A stretch of 64,000 nucleotides of DNA from Marivibrio sp040218065 (GTDB lineage: Bacteria; Pseudomonadota; Alphaproteobacteria; UBA8366; Aestuariispiraceae). Below the pieces are notes generated by a model. It did not search any database. It was not told the DNA's origin and worked only from the letters and a program-made list of their open reading frames with translations. The translations under genes and the position numbers were made by a program. The stretch is taken from the NCBI RefSeq assembly GCF_040218065.1, contig NZ_JAVJQE010000008.1, positions 186,001 to 250,000 on the forward strand, in the 5' to 3' direction. Below, in pieces: positions 36,765 to 44,313 of the stretch; position 1 is the stretch's first letter; each line of letters begins with the position of its first letter.

Positions 36765-37610
36765 ATGAACTCAGGGCGGCTCTTGCGACCCCTAGGCGGT
36801 CTCGCGCTCGCGCTTGTCTTCGGCGCGTCGTTGCTGCACGCCCATTCCGGGCCGGACGGCCCGCCGCCCGCGCCCGTGGGCTTCGAGCCCGCGCGCTGCG
36901 GCGAGCGGCACCAGCGCCTGTTCCAGGGCGACTTCGATCAATTCTGGTCCTACGTCGAGCGTCACGGCTGGGGCGGGGTGGGGGAGTTCGCCTGGTCCGT
37001 GCCGCAGGGCGCGGACGAGCCGGAGGCCGATTGGCGCGCGCGCGCCAAGGAATGCTTCCTGGAAGTGGAACGCCGCAATCATCATTGGACCGAGCCGTTG
37101 GGGCTTTACACTCTCGGCTATTTTCTGTGGCACGGCGGGGTCGTCTTCGGCTTCGAACGCGATCCGACGAAGCAGCCCGGCGTGCGCGAGCGCGGCTATC
37201 GCATGCTGCTGAAGGCGCGTCAGGTCGGCTTCGAGAAGGCCGACTACGCCTTGGTCGGCGTGCATTTCAGCATGATCCGCGCGATCGACACCGCCGCGCT
37301 GCGCCACTCCCGTGCGGCAGGGGCGGAACATCCGCCTCCGCCGCCCGCCTGGTGGCCCTCCAACGAGCGGCTGTTGCAGGACTTGAACGCCATGGGCTCG
37401 CGCGGGATCGCGGCGGCCTATCTCTCCCTCAGCGCGATCTATCGGGAGCGTTGGCTGATGGCGGAGTATTTCGGCGTCGACCACATGGGCCGCAAGGCGG
37501 AGCGGCCCGACCCCGCCTTGAAGCGCGCCTATCAAACCTATGACCATTGGTACGAGACCGTGCGCGCGCGCCAGAACCTGCCCCCGGCGGCGCCTTCGCC
37601 GCGGCCCTGA
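36765..37610 (+). CDS. secreted protein of unknown function
   Basis: About 281 residues from the ATG at 36765; the ATG twelve codons upstream would put charged residues before the signal peptide. Residues ~1-27 form a signal peptide (LGGLALALVFGASLLHAHS). The mature part is rich in Trp and Tyr with many helices (FDQFWSYVERHGWGG, LGLYTLGYFLWHGGVVFG, GIAAAYLSLSAIYRERW), loosely like Sel1/TPR proteins but without clear repeats. It sits between the corrinoid genes and the ArsR-type regulator, possibly as an unrelated insert. Confidence 0.65.
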   Translation: MNSGRLLRPLGGLALALVFGASLLHAHSGPDGPPPAPVGFEPARCGERHQRLFQGDFDQFWSYVERHGWGGVGEFAWSVPQGADEPEADWRARAKECFLEVERRNHHWTEPLGLYTLGYFLWHGGVVFGFERDPTKQPGVRERGYRMLLKARQVGFEKADYALVGVHFSMIRAIDTAALRHSRAAGAEHPPPPPAWWPSNERLLQDLNAMGSRGIAAAYLSLSAIYRERWLMAEYFGVDHMGRKAERPDPALKRAYQTYDHWYETVRARQNLPPAAPSPRP

Positions 37611-37706
37611 CGCCTCTCTCTAGCCTTTTTCTTCCAATCCCTGACAGTCCTCACGGCGCCGCGCGCCGTTTCGGCGCTCCCCCAATCTTTTGAGCGGGAA
37701 TCCCCG

Positions 37707-37737
37707 TTGACAAAACGATATAAAGATATTGTTATAT
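37707..37737 (+). promoter_or_regulatory. promoter and overlapping operator of the ArsR-methyltransferase gene
   Basis: A consensus -35 TTGACA (37707-37712) is followed at 17 bases by TGTTAT (37730-37735) as -10. The inverted repeat ATATAA - 8 nt - TTATAT (37718-37723 and 37732-37737) lies across the spacer and -10, so a bound repressor would block RNA polymerase. The regulator encoded immediately downstream is the obvious candidate. Confidence 0.7.
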
Positions 37738-37764
37738 GTCTTGGAAACAGCCTGTGAGGCCGTC

Positions 37765-38775
37765 ATGGACGAATTGCTGCAGGGAATGCGCGCCGCCGCG
37801 GAGCCGACCCGGCTTCGGATTCTGGCCTTGTGCGCGCACGCCGAACTGACGGTCTCCGAACTCGTCCGCATCCTGGGGCAGAGCCAGCCGCGGGTCTCCC
37901 GTCACTTGAAGCTGATGGTCGAGGCGGGTCTGCTCTCCCGTTATCAGGAAGGCAACTGGGCGCGCTATCGCCTGGCGGACGGCGGCGCGTCGAGCGACCG
38001 CGCCGCGCGCCGTCAGGCGGCTGTCGGCCGGTTCGCCGAGGCGGTCATCGATCTGCTGCCTGAGGACGATCGCACGATCGCCCGCGACCTGGAGCGTCTC
38101 GAGGCGGTGAAGGCGGAGCGCGAACGCGCCGCGCAAGACTACTTCGCCCGCAACGCCGCGCAGTGGGATCGCATCCGCGCGCTGCATGTCGACGAGACGG
38201 AGGTGAATCAGGCGCTCGTGCGGGCCTTCGCCGATCAGGACGGCGGCCGATCGATCGGCCGTTTTTTGGATATCGGAACCGGCACCGGCCGGGTGGTCGA
38301 GCTGCTCGGGCCGCGCGCCGACAAGGCGATCGGCGTCGATCAGTCGTCCGCGATGCTGTCCGTCGCCCGCGCTGCGGTCGACCGCGCCCATCTGAAGCAC
38401 TGCCAGGTTCGCCAAGCGGACATGTACCAACTGCCGTTCCCCGATGACGCCTTCGACAGCGCCTGCATCCACATGGTGCTGCACTATGCGGAGGATCCAG
38501 GCCGCGCGCTCGAGGAGGCCGCGCGCGTGCTGGCCCCGGGCGGGCGGCTGGTGGTTATCGATTTCGAAGCGCACAACCTCGCCGAACTGCGGGCCGAACA
38601 CCAGCATCGCTGGCCAGGCTTCGCGGCGCAGGATGTGAGCCGATGGCTTGAGGGCGCCGGGCTCGCCGCGCGTCCGGTCGAGAAACTGGAGGGCGGGCCG
38701 CTGACGGTCTGCCTATGGGCCGGCGAAAAGCCGGCCGCCGCGGGCGCGGGCTCCCTGCGCGCCGTCAACGCCTGA
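37765..38775 (+). CDS. ArsR-family regulator fused to a SAM-dependent methyltransferase domain
   Basis: A 336-residue fusion: an ArsR winged helix (about 1-95: MRAAAEPTRLRILALCAHAE, LVRILGQSQPRVSRHLKLM) with no metal-binding Cys box, then a class I methyltransferase domain (about 125-320) with an intact SAM motif FLDIGTGTGRVVELLG near 168-183. Regulators of this architecture (SahR-like) respond to S-adenosylhomocysteine or SAM and control methionine-cycle genes in proteobacteria. Here it leads the downstream methyltransferase gene by 14 bases and its promoter carries a palindrome, so autoregulation plus control of the methyl block is likely. The ATG is preceded only by a weak ribosome site. 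Confidence 0.87.
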   Translation: MDELLQGMRAAAEPTRLRILALCAHAELTVSELVRILGQSQPRVSRHLKLMVEAGLLSRYQEGNWARYRLADGGASSDRAARRQAAVGRFAEAVIDLLPEDDRTIARDLERLEAVKAERERAAQDYFARNAAQWDRIRALHVDETEVNQALVRAFADQDGGRSIGRFLDIGTGTGRVVELLGPRADKAIGVDQSSAMLSVARAAVDRAHLKHCQVRQADMYQLPFPDDAFDSACIHMVLHYAEDPGRALEEAARVLAPGGRLVVIDFEAHNLAELRAEHQHRWPGFAAQDVSRWLEGAGLAARPVEKLEGGPLTVCLWAGEKPAAAGAGSLRAVNA

Positions 38776-38789
38776 GGAGGGCTAATCCC

Positions 38790-39686
38790 ATGCGCACCAT
38801 CCGCGAATCCCTCGTGCACCGCATCAATCTCGCCGACGGTTCGGTCGCGCGCAGTCTGCGCGGCGCCGACGTCGATCCGAACCGCGACTTCTTCGGCCAA
38901 CAGGATCTCTACGAGGCGCTGAACCTCTCGCGTCTCGATCTGGTGCGTCAGGCGCACAAGGCCTTCCTGGAGGCGGGGGCGGACATCATCCGCACCAACA
39001 CGCTGCGCGCCAACCCGCTGTCGCTGGCCGCCCACGGCATGGCGGAGGAAGCCTTCATCGTGAATTATCACGCAGCCCAGGCGGCGGCCGAGGCGGTCGA
39101 CAGCGTGCCCGGCCGCGGACGGCGGCGCTTCGTCCTCGGCCTCGTACGCGACGACGGCTGGGACGAGAGCCCGGGTAAGGTGGAGGGCGCGGTCGACGTC
39201 CAGGTCCAGGGGCTGATCGCCGGCGGCGTCGACGGCGTGCTGCTGGACGTGCTGCCGGGCGTCGGGCGCATCCAGGCGATGCTCTCGGGCGCGCGGCGCG
39301 CGCGGGCGGCGCTCAATTCCGAGACCGCGATCTTCCTGCAGTCGATCGAGACCGGCCCGCATTTCGGCCCGCGCACGGTGGACGCCTCCGACGGCGTCGT
39401 GCGCTACCGGCCGGGCGAGGCGAAGAAGAGCGCCTGGCTCGACGCCGCAGTCGCCGACGGGCGGGTCAACCTGATCGGCGGCGGCGCGACGGCCGAGGAC
39501 ACGAAGATCATCGACCGCATGCTGCGCGAGCGCGCGGAGGACAACTTCCGCCCGGTCCTCGGCTGGCTGCGCGACAACGCGCCGATCGACGATTACCAGC
39601 CCGCCTCCAGCTGGACCCGCTTCCCGCGGGAGATCGCGAAGACCTCCGGCTCCGCCACGCTGGTCGAGGAGGAGGTGAAGGGCTGA
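38790..39686 (+). CDS. homocysteine/betaine methyltransferase-fold protein lacking all cysteines
   Basis: A 298-residue protein with a homocysteine S-methyltransferase (MetH N-terminal/BHMT) barrel: GADIIRTNTLRANPLSLAAHG near 61-81 and VNLIGGGATAEDTKIIDRML near 225-244 align with the family's ETNTF and GGCCGT-P-HI blocks. The zinc-binding cysteines are missing: the GGCC motif reads GGGA, and I find no Cys anywhere in the protein. It cannot use the usual Cys3-Zn site to activate homocysteine. GAGGAGGG precedes the ATG, 14 bases after the regulator gene. A changed substrate or a non-catalytic role is more likely than loss, since the frame is intact. Confidence 0.82.
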   Translation: MRTIRESLVHRINLADGSVARSLRGADVDPNRDFFGQQDLYEALNLSRLDLVRQAHKAFLEAGADIIRTNTLRANPLSLAAHGMAEEAFIVNYHAAQAAAEAVDSVPGRGRRRFVLGLVRDDGWDESPGKVEGAVDVQVQGLIAGGVDGVLLDVLPGVGRIQAMLSGARRARAALNSETAIFLQSIETGPHFGPRTVDASDGVVRYRPGEAKKSAWLDAAVADGRVNLIGGGATAEDTKIIDRMLRERAEDNFRPVLGWLRDNAPIDDYQPASSWTRFPREIAKTSGSATLVEEEVKG

Positions 39687-40111
39687 GACGCCCCTCACGC
39701 TGAGTGCGTGGCGGCCCTCTGGAGGGGGGGGCGGCGGAAATCTATGGGGGCGGGAGGGCCTGGGGCTCCCGCCCTGTCGAAAAAGCCCGTCATCCCGGAC
39801 GGCGGCCAGGCCGTCCCGGGAGCTCGCCCCCCTTTCGATCCCCCGTCGCGATCCCCCGTCGCGATCCCTCGTCGCGATCCCCCGTCGCGATCCCCCGTCG
39901 CGATCCCCCCGTCGCGATCCGCCGGGCAGGGGCGTCTCCGAGAAAGCGCGGACCGTTCGACCGCGGCCGCGGCCCTCAAGCGATGACGCTCGTTCGACGG
40001 TAATGGGCGTTGTCGGGCATTCGGTCGGCGTCCCCCTCTTTTAAATCTGCAGGCGATCGGCGCGGGATTTTCCGCGTCGACCCTTGACTTGCAGCCCGGG
40101 GAACCGCCGCC
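39687..40111. other. 425-bp intergenic stretch with palindromes and tandem repeat
   Basis: This gap splits the methyl-transfer block. It holds a hairpin (GGCGGGAG/CTCCCGCC at about 39749-39773), a REP-like imperfect palindrome around GTCATCCCGGACGGC and GCCGTCCCGGGA (about 39789-39822), and the 13-bp tandem repeat listed separately. A short AT-rich tract (TCTTTTAAAT, about 40038-40047) may be part of a promoter for the next gene. No coding frame is convincing. Confidence 0.6.
39837..39915. repeat. six tandem copies of a 13-bp unit
   Basis: The unit is GATCCCCCGTCGC; copies start at 39837, 39850, 39863 (one C to T change), 39876, 39889 and 39902 (one extra C), followed by a partial copy. There are no spacers, so it is a simple tandem array and not a CRISPR. 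Confidence 0.95.
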
Positions 40112-41023
40112 ATGACTGAGACCGTCGTCAGCTCCGCCACCAAGACCCACATCATCGGCTTCGACCGCCCCTTCACGGTGATCGGCGAGCGCATCAACCC
40201 GACGGGCCGCAAGAAGCTCGCCGCCGAAATGAAGGAGTACAACTTCGAGACGGTCGAGCGCGACGCGCTTGCCCAGGTGGCTGCGGGCGCGCACATGCTG
40301 GACGTCAACGCCGGCATTCCGCTGGCGGACGAGCCGGACATCCTGGCCAAGACCATCCAGCTGGTGCAGTCGCTGACCGACGTGCCGCTCGCCATCGACA
40401 GCTCGATCGTCGAGGCGCTGGAGCGCGGCCTCGAGGTCTATCAGGGCAAGGCCCTTCTCAACTCGGTCACCGGCGAGGAAGAGCGCCTCGAGGCCGTCCT
40501 GCCTCTGGTCAAGAAGTACAACTGCGCGGTGGTCGGCATCTCGAATGACGAGACCGGCATTTCCGAAGATCCGGACGTCCGCTTTGAAGTGGCGAAGAAG
40601 ATCGTCGAGCATGCGGCCGATTACGGCATCCCGCGCGAGGATATCGTCATCGATCCGCTGGTCATGCCGATCGGGGCTTTGGGCAACGCGGGCAAGGGCG
40701 CGCTCGCCCTCATCCGGCGGCTCAACAGCGAGCTTAAGGTGAACACCACCTGCGGCGCGTCCAACATGAGCTTCGGTTTGCCGAACCGGCACGGCCTGAA
40801 CGCCGCCTTCCTGTCGATGGCGATCGGGGCCGGCATGACGACGGCCATCATGAACCCGTTGCACGAGCAGGAGATGCACGCAGTCTGGGGCGCCGACGTG
40901 ATCGCCGGTCACGACAAGGATTGCGGCGCTTGGATCCGCCGTTTTCGGGAGCCGGCCGCGGAGGGCGAGGAAGCCGGCGGCGCGCGCGGCGGGCGCGAGC
41001 GCCGTCGTCGTCGCGTGGCCTGA
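40112..41023 (+). CDS. methyltetrahydrofolate:corrinoid protein methyltransferase
   Basis: A 303-residue dihydropteroate-synthase-like TIM barrel. FTVIGERINPTGRKKL, HMLDVNAGIPLAD, LAIDSSIVEALERGL, LLNSVTGEEE, IVIDPLVMPIG and CGASNMSFGLPNR are the pterin-binding motifs of methyl-H4folate:corrinoid methyltransferases (MtgA/MtvA/AcsE type). It would move methyl groups between the corrinoid protein and tetrahydrofolate. The C-terminal tail is acidic then Gly/Arg-rich and ends RERRRRRVA, beyond the usual barrel. It starts after the repeat-bearing gap and is 30 bases before the reactivator gene. Confidence 0.93.
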   Translation: MTETVVSSATKTHIIGFDRPFTVIGERINPTGRKKLAAEMKEYNFETVERDALAQVAAGAHMLDVNAGIPLADEPDILAKTIQLVQSLTDVPLAIDSSIVEALERGLEVYQGKALLNSVTGEEERLEAVLPLVKKYNCAVVGISNDETGISEDPDVRFEVAKKIVEHAADYGIPREDIVIDPLVMPIGALGNAGKGALALIRRLNSELKVNTTCGASNMSFGLPNRHGLNAAFLSMAIGAGMTTAIMNPLHEQEMHAVWGADVIAGHDKDCGAWIRRFREPAAEGEEAGGARGGRERRRRRVA

Positions 41024-41053
41024 TCCGGTCGTCGCATAAGGAGCCGCCACGCC

Positions 41054-43150
41054 ATGGCCGATCCTGAGACGGTTGAAGGCGAGCGCGAGGAGATCGAGGG
41101 GGCGAAAGCGGCGTCGGCGAAGACCGCCCACGTCGTCTTCACCCCGTCGGGCAAGCGCGGCGACTTTCCAGTCGGCACGCCGATTCTGCAGGCCGCGCGC
41201 ACGCTGGGAGTCGATCTCGACTCCGTGTGCGGCGGGCGCGGCATCTGCGGGCGGTGCCAGGTCGTTCCCGGCTTCGGCGACTACCCTAAATTCAAGGTCA
41301 AGAGCCAGCCCGGCTGCATTTCCGACACCACCAAGGTTGAGGCGCGCTACGCTGACAAGCGCGGGCTGAAGGAAGGGCGGCGGCTCGGTTGCTCGGCGCA
41401 GATTCTGGGCGACCTGGTGGTCGACGTGCCGCCGGACAGCCAAGTCCACCGTCAGGTGGTGCGCAAGCGCGCCGAAGTGCGCAACATCGAGATCGATCCG
41501 ATCGTGAAGCTGCACTATGTCGAGGTGCAGGAGCCCGACATGCATCACCCCTCCGGCGATTTGGAGCGCCTGGAGACGGCGTTGCAGGAGCAGTGGGGCA
41601 TCACCGTCGACCGGGCCGACCTGCCGGTGCTGCAGACGCTGCAGAAGTCGCTGCGCCAAGGCGACTGGACGGTGACGGCGGCCGTGCGAAACGGCCACAA
41701 GCTGGTCTACACGTGGCCCGGCTTCCACGACAAGGCGTTCGGCTGCGCGGTCGATATCGGATCCACCACCATGTCGGTCCATCTGACCGACCTGCAGACC
41801 GGGGAGGTCGTAAGCTCGGTCGGCGCGATGAACCCGCAGATCCGTTTCGGCGAGGATCTGATGAGCCGCGTCTCCTACGTCATGATGAACCCCGGCGGCG
41901 ATAAGGAAATGACGGCGGCCGTGCAGGAGACGTTGGGCTTCCTGCTGGTTCAGGCCGCGACCGAGGCCGGCATCGAGCCGAACGACATCCTGGAGCTGAC
42001 GCTCGTCGGCAATCCGATCATGCATCACCTGATGCTGGGCATCGACCCGACCGAGCTGGGATGGGCCCCGTTCGCGCTGGCCACCAACGAGGCTTTGCGC
42101 GTCTGGGCGAGCCAGATCGGGCTCGACGGCAAGGTCAATCCCGGCGCGCGCGCCTATTTCCTGCCCTGCGTCGCCGGCCATGTCGGAGCGGACGCCGCCG
42201 CCGTCGTGCTGTCTGAGGCCCCGCAGCTGCGGGACGAACTGACGCTGATCGTCGACGTCGGCACCAACGCCGAGATCGTCTACGGCGACAAGGAGCGGCT
42301 CCTCGCCTGCTCCAGCCCCACCGGGCCGGCGTTGGAAGGCGCTCAGATCTCGGCCGGTCAGCGCGCCGCCAACGGTGCGATCGAGCGGGTGCGGATCAAT
42401 CCGGAGACCTTGGAGCCCCGTTTCAAGGTGATCGGCGGCGACCATTGGTCGGACGAGGAAGGCTTCGCGGAGACGGCGCGCAAGGTCGGCGTCACCGGAG
42501 TCTGCGGCTCCGGCATCATCGAGGTGCTGGCGGAGATGTATCTCGCCGGAATCATCGACGAGGACGGCGTGATCGACGGCGCGCTCGCAGCCAAGAGCGA
42601 ACGGGTCGTCGCCGAGGGGCGAACCTTCTCCTACATTCTGAGCCGCCCGGACGGGAAGAACCCCGAAATCCGGGTGACGCAAGCCGACGTCCGCGCGATC
42701 CAGCTGGCGAAGGCGGCGCTCTATGCGGGCGCGCAGCTGCTGGTCGACAAGGTCGGCCGGCCGCCGGAGCGCGTCGTCCTCGCCGGCGCTTTCGGCAGCC
42801 ACATCGATCCGAAATACGCGATGATCCTAGGCCTCGTGCCCGATTGCGAACTGGATCGGGTGCAGTCGGTCGGGAACGCGGCCGGCACCGGCGCGCGCAT
42901 CGCGCTGCTCAATCGCAAGGCGCGCGACGAGATTCGCCGCACGGTGCGCGCGATCGAGAAGATCGAGACCGCCGTCGAGCCGCGCTTTCAGGAGCATTTC
43001 GTCGGCGCCATGGCCTTCCCGCACAAGAGCGCGCCGTTCCCCAAGCTGCGCGCGGCCGTCCAATTGCCGGAACGCAAGATCGCCGCCAAGGGCGGCGAAT
43101 CGGACGACGGCGCCGAGGGCGGTCGGCGTCGGCGTCGTCGGCGCGGCTGA
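41054..43150 (+). CDS. ASKHA/DUF4445 reductive activator of corrinoid proteins with 2Fe-2S domain
   Basis: A 698-residue protein. The N-terminal plant-type [2Fe-2S] ferredoxin domain has cysteines near 59, 65, 68 (DSVCGGRGICGRCQV) and 113 (RRLGCSAQ). The middle and C-terminal parts form the ASKHA ATPase fold (CAVDIGSTTMSVHL near 231, LIVDVGTNAEIVYGD near 396, VLAGAFGSHIDP near 575). Such activators (RACE/RamA-like role) use ATP to return inactive Co(II) corrinoid to Co(I). The tail is acidic then ends GGRRRRRRRG, echoing the tail of the upstream methyltransferase. GGAGCC precedes the ATG. Confidence 0.93.
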   Translation: MADPETVEGEREEIEGAKAASAKTAHVVFTPSGKRGDFPVGTPILQAARTLGVDLDSVCGGRGICGRCQVVPGFGDYPKFKVKSQPGCISDTTKVEARYADKRGLKEGRRLGCSAQILGDLVVDVPPDSQVHRQVVRKRAEVRNIEIDPIVKLHYVEVQEPDMHHPSGDLERLETALQEQWGITVDRADLPVLQTLQKSLRQGDWTVTAAVRNGHKLVYTWPGFHDKAFGCAVDIGSTTMSVHLTDLQTGEVVSSVGAMNPQIRFGEDLMSRVSYVMMNPGGDKEMTAAVQETLGFLLVQAATEAGIEPNDILELTLVGNPIMHHLMLGIDPTELGWAPFALATNEALRVWASQIGLDGKVNPGARAYFLPCVAGHVGADAAAVVLSEAPQLRDELTLIVDVGTNAEIVYGDKERLLACSSPTGPALEGAQISAGQRAANGAIERVRINPETLEPRFKVIGGDHWSDEEGFAETARKVGVTGVCGSGIIEVLAEMYLAGIIDEDGVIDGALAAKSERVVAEGRTFSYILSRPDGKNPEIRVTQADVRAIQLAKAALYAGAQLLVDKVGRPPERVVLAGAFGSHIDPKYAMILGLVPDCELDRVQSVGNAAGTGARIALLNRKARDEIRRTVRAIEKIETAVEPRFQEHFVGAMAFPHKSAPFPKLRAAVQLPERKIAAKGGESDDGAEGGRRRRRRRG

Positions 43151-43248
43151 ACAGGTCGCACCTGCGCACGTCCGGCGTCGGCTTGACGCGTACCTAAAGA
43201 CCCCACGGAGATGAGGCGCAGCCGCGCCGCGCTTGGGAGCCAGCCCCG

Positions 43249-44172
43249 ATGACGGAAGTGAGAGCGATGAGCGAAGTCGAGCAGATCGTCGATTTCATGA
43301 GCACCTGCTCGTTGGAGGTCACGCCCAACGGCGCGGCCAAGATCGACGACTTCCGGGCGCTCCTGCGCGAGGGGCAGACCGTCTACGTCACGTTCCTGCC
43401 GGGCTCCGATTTCGCGGACACGGTGACGACGGTGAAGAAGCTTAAGGCCCAGGGCATGCGCCCGGTGCCGCATTTCGCCGCGCGCTCCATCCCCTCCAAG
43501 AGCTTCCTGGAGGAGAACCTCGCCATGCTGCAAGCGGAGTGCGACATCGACGAGGCGCTCCTGATCGGCGGCGGCGTCGACAATCCGGTCGGCGAGTTCA
43601 CCGAGAGCATGCAGGTCCTCAAGACCGGCCTGTTCGAGAAATACGGCATCAAGAAGCTGGGCGTCGCCGGCCATCCGGAGGGCAGTCCCGACATCTCGCC
43701 CGCCGAGTGCGACCGCGCGATCCGCGAGAAAAACGCTTTCGCCAAGGAGAGCGGGATGGCGATGTACATCGCCACCCAGTTCTGCTTCGAGGCCGCGCCG
43801 ATCATCGAATGGGACCGCCGCCTGCGCGAGCAGGTGGGCAACGAGCTTCCGATCCATATCGGCATCCCGGGCCTGGCGACCATCAAGACGCTGCTGAAGC
43901 ATGCGCAGCAGTGCGGCATCGGCAACTCCATGCGCGTGCTGACCCGTCAGGCCGCCAACATCACCAAGCTGATGACGGTGCGTGAGCCGGATACGCTGGT
44001 CCGCGACCTGGCGGCCGAGCGCGCCCGCAATCCGGAGTTCGGCGTCCGTCAATGCCACCTTTATCCGCTGGGCGGCCTGAAGAAGTCCGCCGCATGGCTC
44101 TACGGCGTGCAGGACGGCAAGATCGAGCTGGGCCGCAAAGGCGGGTTCAAGACGGACTACGCGGCTGATTAA
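43249..44172 (+). CDS. methylenetetrahydrofolate reductase-like protein
   Basis: A 307-residue MetF-fold protein; an in-frame ATG at 43267 is an equally good start. The core motifs are FMSTCSLEVTPNGAAKID (the Glu that acts at the active site lies in LEVTP), VYVTFLPGSDFADT, PVPHFAARSI, ALLIGGGVDNPVGEF, GVAGHPEGSPD and YIATQFCFEAAPIIEW. It would convert methyl-H4folate to methylene-H4folate, in this setting in the oxidative direction. It ends the block and is followed by a hairpin. It is a divergent branch, unlike the housekeeping MetF of methionine synthesis. Confidence 0.9.
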   Translation: MTEVRAMSEVEQIVDFMSTCSLEVTPNGAAKIDDFRALLREGQTVYVTFLPGSDFADTVTTVKKLKAQGMRPVPHFAARSIPSKSFLEENLAMLQAECDIDEALLIGGGVDNPVGEFTESMQVLKTGLFEKYGIKKLGVAGHPEGSPDISPAECDRAIREKNAFAKESGMAMYIATQFCFEAAPIIEWDRRLREQVGNELPIHIGIPGLATIKTLLKHAQQCGIGNSMRVLTRQAANITKLMTVREPDTLVRDLAAERARNPEFGVRQCHLYPLGGLKKSAAWLYGVQDGKIELGRKGGFKTDYAAD

Positions 44173-44179
44173 GGCCCGT

Positions 44180-44202
44180 CGCCCTCTCCCCTTCAGAGGG
44201 CG
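44180..44202 (+). terminator. hairpin after the methyl-transfer block
   Basis: CGCCCTCT (44180-44187) and AGAGGGCG (44195-44202) form an 8-bp stem with a seven-base loop, eight bases after the MetF-like stop. No U-tract follows. Confidence 0.5.
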
Positions 44203-44313
44203 AAGGGCGGGGCGGGGGCTCGACGTCCGACCGTCTGAGCCTGTCGGGAATTTCTGAGTAACCCGAAACGCCGCGCCTTGATCCGCTCCGCCCGCCGTGG
44301 CGTATAGCCAAGC

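Noticed and set aside
39837..39915. Regular repeats considered as a CRISPR array
   Set aside because: The 13-bp units are directly adjacent with no spacers, and no cas gene is present.
39695..42802. Open frame of about 1035 codons on the minus strand
   Set aside because: It is antisense to the methyltransferase and reactivator genes and to the tandem repeat; composition is that of a GC-rich shadow.
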